Assembly: GCA_050031985.1 (NCBI GenBank)
Contig: JBNAIG010000025.1
Location: 111,143-175,142 of the forward strand
Length of the DNA stretch: 64,000 bases
Origin: SZUA-368 sp028533045
GTDB lineage: Bacteria > Spirochaetota > Spirochaetia > DSM-2461
Direction: 5' to 3'
The position numbers were made by a program, and so were the translations under genes. Numbering within the stretch: the first letter of the stretch is position 1; the number at the start of each line of letters is the position of its first letter. This document shows positions 43,150 to 51,879 of this stretch, piece after piece. The notes beneath the pieces are model-generated. The model was given only the letters and a program-made list of their open reading frames with translations, ran no database searches and had not been told where the DNA came from.

Positions 43150-43177
43150 AAGTTATGGGTGCATTTCTGTCAATAGA

Positions 43178-43197
43178 ATTTGAATGACTATTCAAAA
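43178..43197. promoter_or_regulatory. Operator 2 for the TetR regulator at 43224
   Basis: ATTTGAAT-GACT-ATTCAAAAT has perfect 7-bp arms (TTTGAAT/ATTCAAA) and lies 27 bp upstream of the TetR start. Paired with operator 1 it could control both divergent promoters. Confidence 0.65.
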
Positions 43198-43223
43198 TAT
43201 TTTTTCTATGCTATTTTATTGTT

Positions 43224-43802
43224 ATGGCAAAACAGAAGTTTGAAAGGGAAGAGATCATCGAAAAATCAAAGGAACTCTTCTGGAATAAGGGATACTCCTC
43301 CAGCTCTATGCAGGATGTTATTAAAACAACCGGTCTCAAACCCGGTTCTATCTATAACAGTTTTGGTAACAAGGAAGCCCTTTACAGCGAGGCGCTGGAA
43401 AATTATACCTGTACAAACATGGAGCAGATGCGCCAGAGGATTGAGTCGGCTCCCAGTATCGGCGAAGGGATATGCGCTGTGTTGGAAAATCTTATCCTTC
43501 AATCGGAAAAAGAGGACTATAGCGCCTGCTTTCTGATTAAAACCCAGTTTGAAATAACAGAAAAAGAGGGTCCCCTTCACGACCAGGCCGTTGAGGGGTT
43601 GGAAAGGGTGGAAGAAATTCTATCGGGCTATTTAATAAAAGAGTATGGAGAAGAGTTGGGAGCCATCCGGGCAACGAGCGTCATGCTCCATATGAACGGG
43701 ATCAGAGTCTACAGTTATCGGAAGAATGCCCTGGAAAGGATGCGCCTGGGAGTTCGGGAAGGAACCTCGTGGCTGCCCTGGGATGAGTTTTATTCATCTT
43801 AA
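43224..43802 (+). CDS. TetR/AcrR-family transcriptional regulator
   Basis: 192 residues. The N-terminal helix-turn-helix (SSMQDVIKTTGLKPGSIYNSFGNKEALYSEAL) and C-terminal domain match the AcrR/NemR-like subgroup that often responds to electrophiles or other reactive small molecules. It is divergent from dsrE-MFS, with two perfect inverted repeats between. The genes together look like a repressor-controlled detoxification or efflux unit. Confidence 0.88.
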   Translation: MAKQKFEREEIIEKSKELFWNKGYSSSSMQDVIKTTGLKPGSIYNSFGNKEALYSEALENYTCTNMEQMRQRIESAPSIGEGICAVLENLILQSEKEDYSACFLIKTQFEITEKEGPLHDQAVEGLERVEEILSGYLIKEYGEELGAIRATSVMLHMNGIRVYSYRKNALERMRLGVREGTSWLPWDEFYSS

Positions 43803-43912
43803 GTAGAACGGCTTTTCCAATTCTCCGGATCTCTTTTAGCATGAAAAACAGCTAACACAAGAATTGTAGATTCTTTAAGGGTATAGATTATTTGGTAGGG
43901 AAATCGTTTCAA
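43799..43912 (-). pseudogene. 3' remnant of a ParE-type toxin gene
   Basis: Only the C-terminal third of a ParE/RelE toxin is recognisable: LKRFPYQIIYTLKESTILVL followed by AVFHAKRDPENW. A normal ParE has about 95 residues. The open frame extends further upstream, but there it is an out-of-frame reading of the antitoxin gene, so the first ~60 codons of the toxin are lost. The toxin is almost certainly inactive. Confidence 0.65.
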
Positions 43913-44117
43913 GTTCAGATCTAAAAGATTCCCATGTTTTTGCCGTTTCGGGACGTTGAAGGTAGTTATCTTCTCTTTGCTTAATTTTCCTAACCTGTGC
44001 ATCAGTTAGTTTTGGGCTTTCTTTTGAGATAGCAATTGTATCCCATATGTCTTCTACCAGAATGATTTTTTCCTCGGTTGTCATATTTGATAGCACTTGT
44101 TCTATGACGGAATTCAT
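43875..44117 (-). CDS. Antitoxin of the ParE-associated addiction-module family
   Basis: 80 residues from ATG 44117, which has AAGGAG upstream. The sequence (NMTTEEKIILVEDIWDTIA ... LTDAQVRKIKQRED ... TWESFRSEL) matches the short 'unstable antitoxin' family that neutralises ParE-like toxins. The last ~10 residues (TISLPNNLYP) are atypical and read into the toxin remnant, suggesting that one deletion removed the antitoxin's end and the toxin's front. Now probably an orphan antitoxin. Confidence 0.65.
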   Translation of the reverse strand: MNSVIEQVLSNMTTEEKIILVEDIWDTIAISKESPKLTDAQVRKIKQREDNYLQRPETAKTWESFRSELETISLPNNLYP

Positions 44118-44287
44118 CTTATATCTCCTTGATCTCATTATACTCATAAATATTCCAGTTGACCATAGTCGGAAGAATGTTTGCGGGACTTTCAATAAAG
44201 CGATTTTACCTCATCCAGCACATAAGGTGCTGGACGTCCCCACCGGAGATGGCAAATGTTCAATAGCACACAGGTTGTTTGTATAAC

Positions 44288-45031
44288 TCAGGATAATTGC
44301 AGTTTCTTGCCAGAAAAAAGAATCGCTCCCTTGGGACAGTTCGCCGCACACCTCATACAACAAATGCAGCGTCCGTGATCGAGGGAGACTTTCCTTTCGT
44401 CGTGACTGATCGCCGAGACGGGGCAGTTCTTTTCGCAGATTAGGCAATTGATGCAGTCATCGGTGACGGAGAGCTTCTCGCTAAAGGAGGCCCAGATTTT
44501 CGGGGGGCGGGAGATAGAACGCATCCCGTCGGAAAAGAGGGGAATCCTGCCCCAGCGGGTCTTCCCGTTCACCAAGTCCCGGGCGTATTGTTCCACCCGC
44601 TTCAGGGCTGCCCGGTTTTTTGCCTTGCCCCCTTCGACTTTGTCCGCTTTGGTGTTCATGCTGGAGGACATCTTGAACTCCCGGGCCCCGATGCAGCGAT
44701 AGCCCTTGGAGGAGAGGAGTTTCTTCATGGGGCCCACAACGCCGCCGGAGTAGGCTTCCATCGTATCGAACATGAAGACCTGGCGTCCCTCTCCAGGGGG
44801 GAGCTTCTCCACGAAATCCCAAACGTTGGGATAGGTCGATTGGATGGCCACGGGGAACATGAGGCCCAGAATGAACTCCCGGTCGGGTTTTTCAAAGGGA
44901 TCCCTGTCCATACGCTTCAAAAGCGATTCATAACCGAGCGCTTCCAGCTGGCGGGAAAAATGCTCCGCCATGGCCTTTGTATTGCCCGTTCCGGAAAAGT
45001 AGTAGTTAAGTATGAGTTTTGGCTGTAGCAT
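44288..45031 (-). CDS. EFR1-type ferredoxin-flavodoxin fusion
   Basis: About 247 residues from ATG 45031; a GTG at 45046 is also possible and neither has a good ribosome site. The N-terminal flavodoxin-like domain has the FMN loop YYFSGTGNTKAMAEH. The C-terminal 2[4Fe-4S] ferredoxin domain has CINCLICEKNCPV and CICCMRCAANCPKG, all eight ligands present. EFR1 proteins are low-potential electron carriers of anaerobes with undefined partners. Downstream at 44214-44234 is a TCCAGCAC/GTGCTGGA stem-loop without a T-run. Confidence 0.85.
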   Translation of the reverse strand: MLQPKLILNYYFSGTGNTKAMAEHFSRQLEALGYESLLKRMDRDPFEKPDREFILGLMFPVAIQSTYPNVWDFVEKLPPGEGRQVFMFDTMEAYSGGVVGPMKKLLSSKGYRCIGAREFKMSSSMNTKADKVEGGKAKNRAALKRVEQYARDLVNGKTRWGRIPLFSDGMRSISRPPKIWASFSEKLSVTDDCINCLICEKNCPVSAISHDERKVSLDHGRCICCMRCAANCPKGAILFSGKKLQLS

Positions 45032-45179
45032 AATAAGAGTATACACCTATCCGGCTATTGTTCCATAGTTCTTTATAAACGCTTCAATATCCTCGGTTAA
45101 AGTTTCTGGGGATTTTCTTCACATAGCCCTCACCTGCCTGCGGGATAATAGGACTATCACCTATCCCTGCGGAGGTATT

Positions 45180-46787
45180 ATGGGAAGTTCTAAATCTTTC
45201 TCCCGATTCGGCATCTGTCTCTTATGGCTCATACTAACCGGAATCCCTTTCTTAACTGCTCAAGATCTGCCCGAACTGGTTACGATTCCGGCGGGAAGCT
45301 TTATCATGGGGGACCACCACGACTTTGTCGACCCCAAACACGGGGGCGATGAAGTTCCCCTGCACGAAGTTTCGGTCCGTTCCTTCGAGATGGGAATCTA
45401 CACGGTCACCAACGAACAGTACTGTCTTTTTCTGAATGAGTCCTACGAAGCGGGGGAACTGGAAGTCCGCTCCGGCGGGGTTTATGCCGACGGCGGGGAG
45501 GAGCTCTTTGTCGAAACGAGGGCCCTGTCCCAATACAGCCGCATCGCCTGGGACGGCAAGATCTTTTCCGTTCTCGATGAGCGGGAGGACCATCCGGTGG
45601 TCTGTATCCGCTGGGAAGGGGCCGCCGCCTACTGCAACTGGTTAAGTCGACGGGAAGGGAAGACTCCCTGTTATGATCCGTCCGACTGGTCCTGCGACTT
45701 CTCCCGGGTAGGCTACCGTTTACCCACCGAAGCGGAGTGGGAGTACGCCGCCCGGGGCGGTTTGGACGACCCCTACCGCAACTTTCCCTGGGGGGACGAG
45801 CCGGACGCCTCACGGGCGAACTGGCCCGAATCGGACAACCCCTTCCGCACCGGCCCCTATCCCTGGACCACGCCGGTGGGCTTTTTTAACGGAGAAACCC
45901 ATTCCCGTCGGGATTTCTCCTGGCCCGCTTCGGTCTCCCAATATAAAACCGGCGACAGTCGGAACGGCTTCGGCCTCTACGACATGACCGGCAATGTGTG
46001 GGAGTTCATTAACGACTGGTACGCCCGGGAGTACTACGGCCAAAGCCCCTCGGATAACCCGGAAGGGCCGGAGCAGGGGGTGATTATGCCAGACCACAAA
46101 GCCTACCGCGGGATGCGCGGGGGAAACTGGTACAACGGGGAGAACGGCCACGGGCGGGTGTCCAATCGGAATCCCTCCTACTACCGGGGCCCGGAAGATC
46201 CGGACCACCCCTACTATCACCTGGGATTTCGTGTCGTCCTGGCCACACACGCCTCTGAGCGCGCTGCCCCGTCAGCCTTTACCCTCACCAGTACCGCCGT
46301 GGACCGGAAAGGCACTCTGGATGGGGACTATACGGGGGACGGTTCGGGGAGCACGCCGCCCCTGGCCTGGTCCGACGTGCCGGAGGGGACCAAGAGTTTT
46401 GCCCTTATCATGCACCATTTTGATCCCCAGGGGCTGGTGAAGGAGTACTGGAACCTCTACAACATCCCCGCCGATCTCCGTTCCCTGTCTAGAAATACGG
46501 ACACCGGGATCTTGGGTATCAACACGGAAAACCGCCGGGCCGAATACGCTCCGCCCCATTCCCAGGGCCCCGGTCCCAAGACCTATTTTCTCACCCTCTA
46601 TGCTCTGTCCGATTTCCTTGACGTGGGCCGGCCGGAGAAGGTGACACGAGAGGTCCTGCTGGAAGGCATGGAAGGATTGGTACTGGATAAGGCGGTCCTG
46701 GCCGTCACCTATAGCCGTCCCGATTCGGCCCTTTCCAGAGGAGGAAAAAAGGGCGGCCAAAAAGGTAAAAAAGGGAGTAAGGAATGA
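45180..46787 (+). CDS. Secreted FGE-fold protein fused to a PEBP (YbhB-like) domain
   Basis: 535 residues. Signal peptide about 1-27 (cleavage near TAQ). A formylglycine-generating-enzyme/SUMF1 fold spans about 30-360 (VTIPAGSFIMGD, YRLPTEAEWEYAARGG, NGFGLYDMTGNVWEF, RGMRGGNWYN, LGFRVVLA). A PEBP domain follows (about 370-515, FTLTSTAVD, TPPLAWSDVPEGTKSFALI), then a Lys/Gly-rich tail. The FGE region after GGNWYN has no cysteine, whereas catalytic FGEs need two there, so sulfatase activation by this protein is unlikely. A non-catalytic, binding or other oxidative role is possible. It is first in an operon with two arylsulfotransferase-like genes (4-bp overlaps); GGAGG precedes the ATG. Confidence 0.82.
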   Translation: MGSSKSFSRFGICLLWLILTGIPFLTAQDLPELVTIPAGSFIMGDHHDFVDPKHGGDEVPLHEVSVRSFEMGIYTVTNEQYCLFLNESYEAGELEVRSGGVYADGGEELFVETRALSQYSRIAWDGKIFSVLDEREDHPVVCIRWEGAAAYCNWLSRREGKTPCYDPSDWSCDFSRVGYRLPTEAEWEYAARGGLDDPYRNFPWGDEPDASRANWPESDNPFRTGPYPWTTPVGFFNGETHSRRDFSWPASVSQYKTGDSRNGFGLYDMTGNVWEFINDWYAREYYGQSPSDNPEGPEQGVIMPDHKAYRGMRGGNWYNGENGHGRVSNRNPSYYRGPEDPDHPYYHLGFRVVLATHASERAAPSAFTLTSTAVDRKGTLDGDYTGDGSGSTPPLAWSDVPEGTKSFALIMHHFDPQGLVKEYWNLYNIPADLRSLSRNTDTGILGINTENRRAEYAPPHSQGPGPKTYFLTLYALSDFLDVGRPEKVTREVLLEGMEGLVLDKAVLAVTYSRPDSALSRGGKKGGQKGKKGSKE

Positions 46788-48355
46788 AAAAGTTAATATC
46801 GATTATGCTGATGGCCGGACTGGCCTCGCTCTTCGCCTATGAGACGCTGCTGGGGCCCACGGAGCTCCTCTATCACAATGAGGAACGGGCCTACGAGGGC
46901 TACACCCTGTTCGGTGTGGGTTCCCGGACCTATCTTTTGGATATGAACGGGGAAGTGGTACATACCTGGCCCATCGGGACCAATCCCCATTTACTGGACA
47001 ACGGTCACATTCTTGATGCGGCCAATGACGACCCGAGCGGCACCAAAAGTTTTAAAGAGGTCGACTGGGAGGGGAATACGGTCTGGGAGTACACGGAAAC
47101 TCGCCCCGACTATCACCCCCACCATGACTGGAACCGCATCTACAACAAGGCCCTGGGCGAGGAGACCACTCTCTACATCGCCAATGTGGATTTGACCAAT
47201 GAAGAAGTTCTGGCTGCCGGGGCCGATCCCTCGAAGGCACCCTACGAAGGGGTTCAGATGGATGCGGTGGTGGAGGTAGACCGGGAAGGCAAGGTGATTT
47301 GGGAGTGGCGTTTCTTCGACCATGTCATACAGAATCTCGACCCAACCAAGCCGAATTATGCCGGGGAAGGAAAGGATGCCTCCGACTACCCGGAAAAGAT
47401 TGACCTCAATCTCCCCGGGAAAACTCTCCGGGCCGACTGGCTCCACTGCAACTCCCTCGATTACAATCCCGTCTCCGGGCACATTGTCATCAATTCGGTA
47501 CAGGGGGAACTCTATGTCATTGACCATGACGGCACCTTTGTGAAGGACGATCCGGAGGCGAGCATAGCCTTGGCCGCCGGGGAGGGGGGAGATTTTCTTT
47601 ACCGTTTTGGTGATCCTGCCCGCTACGGCCAGGGAGATCCTCCCCGGGTGCTGGAGAACTGGGATAACGCCACTTCCGGTCACAAGCAGATGGGCGGCTC
47701 CCACGACGTACACTGGGTGGACGAAGGACTGCCCGGAGCGGGTAACATCATGGTTTTTAACAACGGACAATACCTTTTCCAACGCACCCCCTCCTCTTCG
47801 ATGATTGAGATCAATCCCTTCCTGGACAAGAAAGGCGTGGAGCAGTCGGACTATGTGAATCCCCCCGACGCGGGCTACCGTCGGGAAACCTACCACAAGG
47901 ATACCCACAACCGGCCCCGCTTCGTTTCCGTCCAGGTAGTGGACAGCTACCAGCCGGTAAACAATCACGGCATGTTCAGTCACATCGGTTCCAGTGCCCA
48001 GCGTCTGCCCAACGGAAACCTCTTTCTCTGCTCCGATACGGAGGGGCATTTTTTCGAAGTGACCGGCGAAGGGAAACTGGCCTGGGAGTACATCAATCCC
48101 ATTACAAAGGACGGGGCGGTCAAGATTCTGGGGGACATGCTTCCCATGACCAACTCCGTTTTTAGGGCCTACCGCATCGGTCTGGACCACCCGGCGGTGG
48201 CGGGACGGACGTTGGAAGCGCTGGGTACCATTACGGAACTAGCCGACCAGGGGATGATTGTCTTTATGGACAACAAGAAGCCTCCCGCAGGAGAGGGGAC
48301 GGGAGGGGCCGCCAAGGGCGGTCAGAACAAGAAAAAGTCGGGAGGAAAACAGTGA
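46784..48355 (+). CDS. Arylsulfotransferase (ASST)-like secreted protein, copy 1
   Basis: 523 residues with a signal peptide (about 1-18). The repeated beta-propeller blades are typical of the arylsulfate sulfotransferase family: YTLFGVGSRTYLLDMNGEVVHTW, NPHLLDNGHIL, GKVIWEWRFFDH, QRLPNGNLFLCSDTEGHFFEV. Candidate catalytic histidines sit in DYHPHHDW, WLHCNSLDYN and GSHDVHW. ASSTs move a sulfuryl group between phenolic sulfates and phenols without PAPS, in the periplasm. The C-terminus is a Lys/Gly-rich tail. The start overlaps the previous stop by 4 bp. Confidence 0.82.
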   Translation: MKKLISIMLMAGLASLFAYETLLGPTELLYHNEERAYEGYTLFGVGSRTYLLDMNGEVVHTWPIGTNPHLLDNGHILDAANDDPSGTKSFKEVDWEGNTVWEYTETRPDYHPHHDWNRIYNKALGEETTLYIANVDLTNEEVLAAGADPSKAPYEGVQMDAVVEVDREGKVIWEWRFFDHVIQNLDPTKPNYAGEGKDASDYPEKIDLNLPGKTLRADWLHCNSLDYNPVSGHIVINSVQGELYVIDHDGTFVKDDPEASIALAAGEGGDFLYRFGDPARYGQGDPPRVLENWDNATSGHKQMGGSHDVHWVDEGLPGAGNIMVFNNGQYLFQRTPSSSMIEINPFLDKKGVEQSDYVNPPDAGYRRETYHKDTHNRPRFVSVQVVDSYQPVNNHGMFSHIGSSAQRLPNGNLFLCSDTEGHFFEVTGEGKLAWEYINPITKDGAVKILGDMLPMTNSVFRAYRIGLDHPAVAGRTLEALGTITELADQGMIVFMDNKKPPAGEGTGGAAKGGQNKKKSGGKQ

Positions 48356-49803
48356 TAAAGCGAGTGGGATTCAGAATCTTAACAGCTCTGATATTGGGGG
48401 CGATTCTCATGCCGGGACTACTAACGGCGCAGAATCGGGACAAGAAAAAAGGCGACAAAGGGGGAAACCGACCGGTGGAAACGGTGTTGGAACCCCATGA
48501 AATCGGCCTGTTGATTCACGATGAGGAGAAGAGCTTCCAGGGTTACACCCTCTTTCCGGGCAAACACCACGGCTTGACCGTCCTCATGGATAACGAGGGG
48601 CGGATCATAAACAGCTGGATGAGCGATTACGAACCGGGCCAGTCGGCCTACCTTTTGGAAAACGGCAACATGATGCGGGCCGCTCTGGTGAAGGGAAAGT
48701 ACAACATCGGCGGCGGCGAAGGGGGCCGATTCGAGGAATTCACCTGGGAGGGGGAGATGGTCTGGTCCATGGATTACGCTTCGGACAGTTACATGAGCCA
48801 TCACGACTTTGTTCCCCTGGCCAACGGGAATTTCCTGGCTCTCTGCGTGGAGACCAAATCCCGGGCCGAAGCGATTGCGGCGGGTTTTAACCCGGCTCTC
48901 CTGAGAGATGCGACGGTGAACCCCGAATACATCATAGAAGTGGAGAAGATCGGCCGGGATGACTACCGCATTGTGTGGGAGTGGCATGTCTGGGACCATA
49001 TGATTCAGGACTTCGATAAGAGCAAGGCCAACTACGGGAAGCCCGAAGACCATCCGGAACTGGTGGACGTGAATGGCACGGGCCAGCGGATTCCGGCCTT
49101 CTGGAATCACGGGAACTCCATCGATTACAACGAGGAGCTGGACCAGATTATCCTGAGCATCCGGGGGACCAGCGAGTTCTGGATCATCGACCACTCCACC
49201 ACCACCGAGGAGGCGAAGACCGACCGGGGCGGCATTCTCTACCGCTGGGGCAATCCCGCCGCCTACGGACGGGGCGACCGGGAGGACCGACGTCTCTACC
49301 AGCAGCACGACGCCCAGTGGATCAAAGAGGGGAATCCCGGTGCGGGGAATATCCTGATTTTCAACAACGGCATCGACCGGCCGGGCATTAAGCACTCCAC
49401 CATTGAGGAAGTGGTTGTGCCGGTGGGCGAAGACGGTTCCTATCCCGATTTAGCCCAGGGGGAAGCCTATGCGCCCCGGGATGCGGTCTGGACCTACGCC
49501 GCCGAAGACCGGCAGGAGTTCTACTCCCCGGAGATCTCCGGAGCCCAGCGCCTTCCCAACGGCAATACGCTCATCTGCGAGGGAATCCCGGGGCACTTCT
49601 TTGAGGTGACCCCCGAGGGGGAAACGGTGTGGAGCTACGGCAATCCCATTGTGGTCAACGAGGTTCTGAAAAAGGGAGAAGTGCCCACCATTGACGGACG
49701 GGGGCATCCGAATAACGCGGTCTTTAAGATTCACCGTTATGCTCCGGACTATCCCGGTTTGGCCGGGAAGGATCTCACTCCCGGTGAGTATCTCTGTCAG
49801 TAG
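48352..49803 (+). CDS. Arylsulfotransferase (ASST)-like secreted protein, copy 2
   Basis: 483 residues, paralogous to the preceding protein. Signal peptide about 1-26, then a Lys/Gly-rich N-terminal linker, then propeller blades (YTLFPGKHHGLTVLMDNEGRI, WNHGNSIDYNEELDQIIL, QRLPNGNTLICEGIPGHFFEV). The start is GTG 48352, overlapping the previous stop by 4 bp. Its end overlaps the convergent histidine kinase gene by 7 bp. Two different ASST-like proteins in tandem suggest distinct donors or acceptors, or a heteromeric enzyme; both are inference. Confidence 0.82.
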   Translation: MIKRVGFRILTALILGAILMPGLLTAQNRDKKKGDKGGNRPVETVLEPHEIGLLIHDEEKSFQGYTLFPGKHHGLTVLMDNEGRIINSWMSDYEPGQSAYLLENGNMMRAALVKGKYNIGGGEGGRFEEFTWEGEMVWSMDYASDSYMSHHDFVPLANGNFLALCVETKSRAEAIAAGFNPALLRDATVNPEYIIEVEKIGRDDYRIVWEWHVWDHMIQDFDKSKANYGKPEDHPELVDVNGTGQRIPAFWNHGNSIDYNEELDQIILSIRGTSEFWIIDHSTTTEEAKTDRGGILYRWGNPAAYGRGDREDRRLYQQHDAQWIKEGNPGAGNILIFNNGIDRPGIKHSTIEEVVVPVGEDGSYPDLAQGEAYAPRDAVWTYAAEDRQEFYSPEISGAQRLPNGNTLICEGIPGHFFEVTPEGETVWSYGNPIVVNEVLKKGEVPTIDGRGHPNNAVFKIHRYAPDYPGLAGKDLTPGEYLCQ

Positions 49804-51188
49804 GGGAGGACGAGGGAGACACGGACGCCGCCGGTCGCATTTTCTATGAGGCAGCTGCCCCCGTGTTTCTCCACGATTCTCTGCACGATGGAGAGCCCCA
49901 GGCCGGAGCCGGTTTTTCCCCGTTCCCGGTCTTCGTGGGCCGAATAGAACGGTTCGAAAAGATGATCCAGGTGGGGTTCCGGGATGGGCTCCCCTTCGTT
50001 AAAAAGGTTTAAGCTGACCCTGTCTTCCTCACGGGCCAAGTCGATTTTAATAGAGCCCTGGTCGGGGCAGTGCTTTATGGCATTATTCAAGAGGTTATCC
50101 ACCGCCTGGGTCAGACGTTTCACATCTCCCTGGACAAAGATCTTTTCCGGAGGGTTCCATTCCAGGGAGAGGCGGTGTTTTTCCAGGAGAAGTTCGTGTT
50201 TCTTTACGATTCCCTGAATCGTTTCGGCCAGATCGAATTCCTCTTTCACAAGGGAAAAATCCACCTGCTCCATCCGTTCCAGCTGGAGCAGGTCGTTAAT
50301 GAGAAGGTTCAGCCGGTCCGATTCGGCTGTGATAATTCCAATGTACTCTTCCCGCTCCTCCTTTTCGGCTCCCCGTAGTTCCAGAGCTTCCGAATAGCCC
50401 CGGATCAGGGCCACCGGCGACTTCAGTTCATGAGAAATACTGGCGAGAAATCGCTTTTGCAGCACCATCTTCTCCTTCAGGTCTCCAATCGTTTTCTCCA
50501 AGGTGTCCGCCGTCCGGTTCAGGCTCGTTCCCAATCGGCCTATCTCATCATCCCTTTCGTTTTCGTAGGGCTGGGAAAAATCGAGATGCTCTATCCGCTC
50601 ACTGAATCGGGTGAGCTCTTTAACGGGGCGCACCACGGTCCGGGTGAAGTACCAGGTAATAATCAGGGAGATCAGGAAGACCATGCTGCCGATGATAAGG
50701 AGAAACTGATTGGCGATGCGGGCGTTGGTTTTCAGGTGCTCCAGGGGCGTGGTGATGAGGAGAATGCGGTTGTGGGAAAGGGGGCTGATGAGAAGGATCT
50801 CTTTTTTTCCGCTGTTCTCTCTTTCGATGATGCCGTAGAATTCGTCCTCTTTTACCGAATCCACCCGGTCGCTCAGATCCCGGGGCAGGCGCAGTTTGCC
50901 TCCCGTGCGGAACTCGGGAATAGAGTTGTAGTGAATCAGGCCCCCCCTGTCGGAAACAATATATTTCATCCCCGTTTCGGGGGAGCGGTTTTGCAGAAGA
51001 CCCTGGAAATTCCCCTCATTGTCCTTGAACACCTCCGTCAGGTAGCGGCTCTCCTCCTCGAACTGCCCCTTTGTTCGGAATTGGTAGTAGTCGTCGAGAA
51101 AGAAAAGATTCCCCCAATAGATAAGCAGAATGAGGGAGAGAAAAAGAAGACTGACTCCCGCCATGAGTTTTCGTGCCACCGACTTCAT
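49797..51188 (-). CDS. Sensor histidine kinase
   Basis: 463 residues: TM1 (about 9-29), an extracytoplasmic sensor (about 30-160), TM2 (about 165-186), HAMP, a HisKA domain with phosphorylated His253 (SISHELKSPVALIRG) and an HATPase domain with N-box DNLLNNAIKH and G-box GSGLGLSIVQ. It partners the OmpR-type regulator encoded directly upstream (4-bp overlap). As the last gene of the operon containing the sulfatase, it probably senses a sulfate-ester-related or envelope cue and controls this cluster; the ligand is unknown. Confidence 0.9.
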   Translation of the reverse strand: MKSVARKLMAGVSLLFLSLILLIYWGNLFFLDDYYQFRTKGQFEEESRYLTEVFKDNEGNFQGLLQNRSPETGMKYIVSDRGGLIHYNSIPEFRTGGKLRLPRDLSDRVDSVKEDEFYGIIERENSGKKEILLISPLSHNRILLITTPLEHLKTNARIANQFLLIIGSMVFLISLIITWYFTRTVVRPVKELTRFSERIEHLDFSQPYENERDDEIGRLGTSLNRTADTLEKTIGDLKEKMVLQKRFLASISHELKSPVALIRGYSEALELRGAEKEEREEYIGIITAESDRLNLLINDLLQLERMEQVDFSLVKEEFDLAETIQGIVKKHELLLEKHRLSLEWNPPEKIFVQGDVKRLTQAVDNLLNNAIKHCPDQGSIKIDLAREEDRVSLNLFNEGEPIPEPHLDHLFEPFYSAHEDRERGKTGSGLGLSIVQRIVEKHGGSCLIENATGGVRVSLVLPY

Positions 51189-51859
51189 AAATTATCTCCC
51201 CGGTAGCTGTATCCTTTGCCACGAATCGTCTTTATTCGGTCCGATTTGGCCCCCAGTCGAGCCCGGAGGGTCTTAATATGGGTATCCAGGGTGCGCGGGT
51301 CGCCGTAGTAGTCGAATCCCCAAACGTGATTGAGTAACTGCTCCCGGGTGAGGATTTGGGATTCGTTCATGACCAGATACTTGAGCAGCTCGAACTCCTT
51401 GGGGGACAGGGAAACCGGGCCCTCTCCCGCGTCAAAAGAGCTTTCCACATCGTCAAAGAGTATGCCGCTCAGGCGGGTTTTGCTGATTTCCTCTCGCTTT
51501 ACCCGGCGGAGGACGCCCCGAATGCGGGCTTTGAGAAGGTCGGCGGTAAAGGGTTTACTTAAGTAGTCGTCCGCCCCGGAGTCTATTCCCCGGATCTCAT
51601 GGGCCTCGTCGTCCAGGGCGGTCAGCATAATGATGGGGAGCCGGTACTCCTGTCGGATGGCCCGACAGGTTTCGTAGCCGTCCAGGCCGGGCATCATAAT
51701 GTCCAGGAGGACCAAATCGGCCTTGTTGTCGTAGAGGTAGTCCAGAAGGTCGTCCCCCCGGGAGAAACAGTGAATCTCGTAGTCCTCGTCGGCTAGGAAA
51801 ATCTTGAGGAGCTTGTGGAAGCGGACTTCGTCGTCGGCATAGAGGATTTTATAGGGCAC
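51185..51859 (-). CDS. OmpR/PhoB-type response regulator
   Basis: 224 residues. The receiver domain has acidic residues D9-D10, phospho-acceptor D53 (LVLLDIMMPGLDG), a conserved T in MLTALDD and the K in LSKPF. A winged-helix DNA-binding domain follows (SPKEFELLKYLVMNE ... LLNHVWGFDYYGDPRTLDTHIKTLRARLG). It starts 20 bp after the sulfatase stop and overlaps the kinase gene by 4 bp. Confidence 0.92.
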   Translation of the reverse strand: MPYKILYADDEVRFHKLLKIFLADEDYEIHCFSRGDDLLDYLYDNKADLVLLDIMMPGLDGYETCRAIRQEYRLPIIMLTALDDEAHEIRGIDSGADDYLSKPFTADLLKARIRGVLRRVKREEISKTRLSGILFDDVESSFDAGEGPVSLSPKEFELLKYLVMNESQILTREQLLNHVWGFDYYGDPRTLDTHIKTLRARLGAKSDRIKTIRGKGYSYRGDNL

Positions 51860-51879
51860 TTTTATTCTCCCTCTTAATC

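Noticed and set aside
44214..44234. TCCAGCAC/GTGCTGGA stem-loop as a terminator of the EFR1 gene
   Set aside because: No T-run follows on either strand and it lies about 55 bp past the stop codon, so I leave it as a plain hairpin.
45180..46260. Catalytic formylglycine-generating enzyme
   Set aside because: The two active-site cysteines expected after the RGG motif are absent, although the fold is clearly recognisable.
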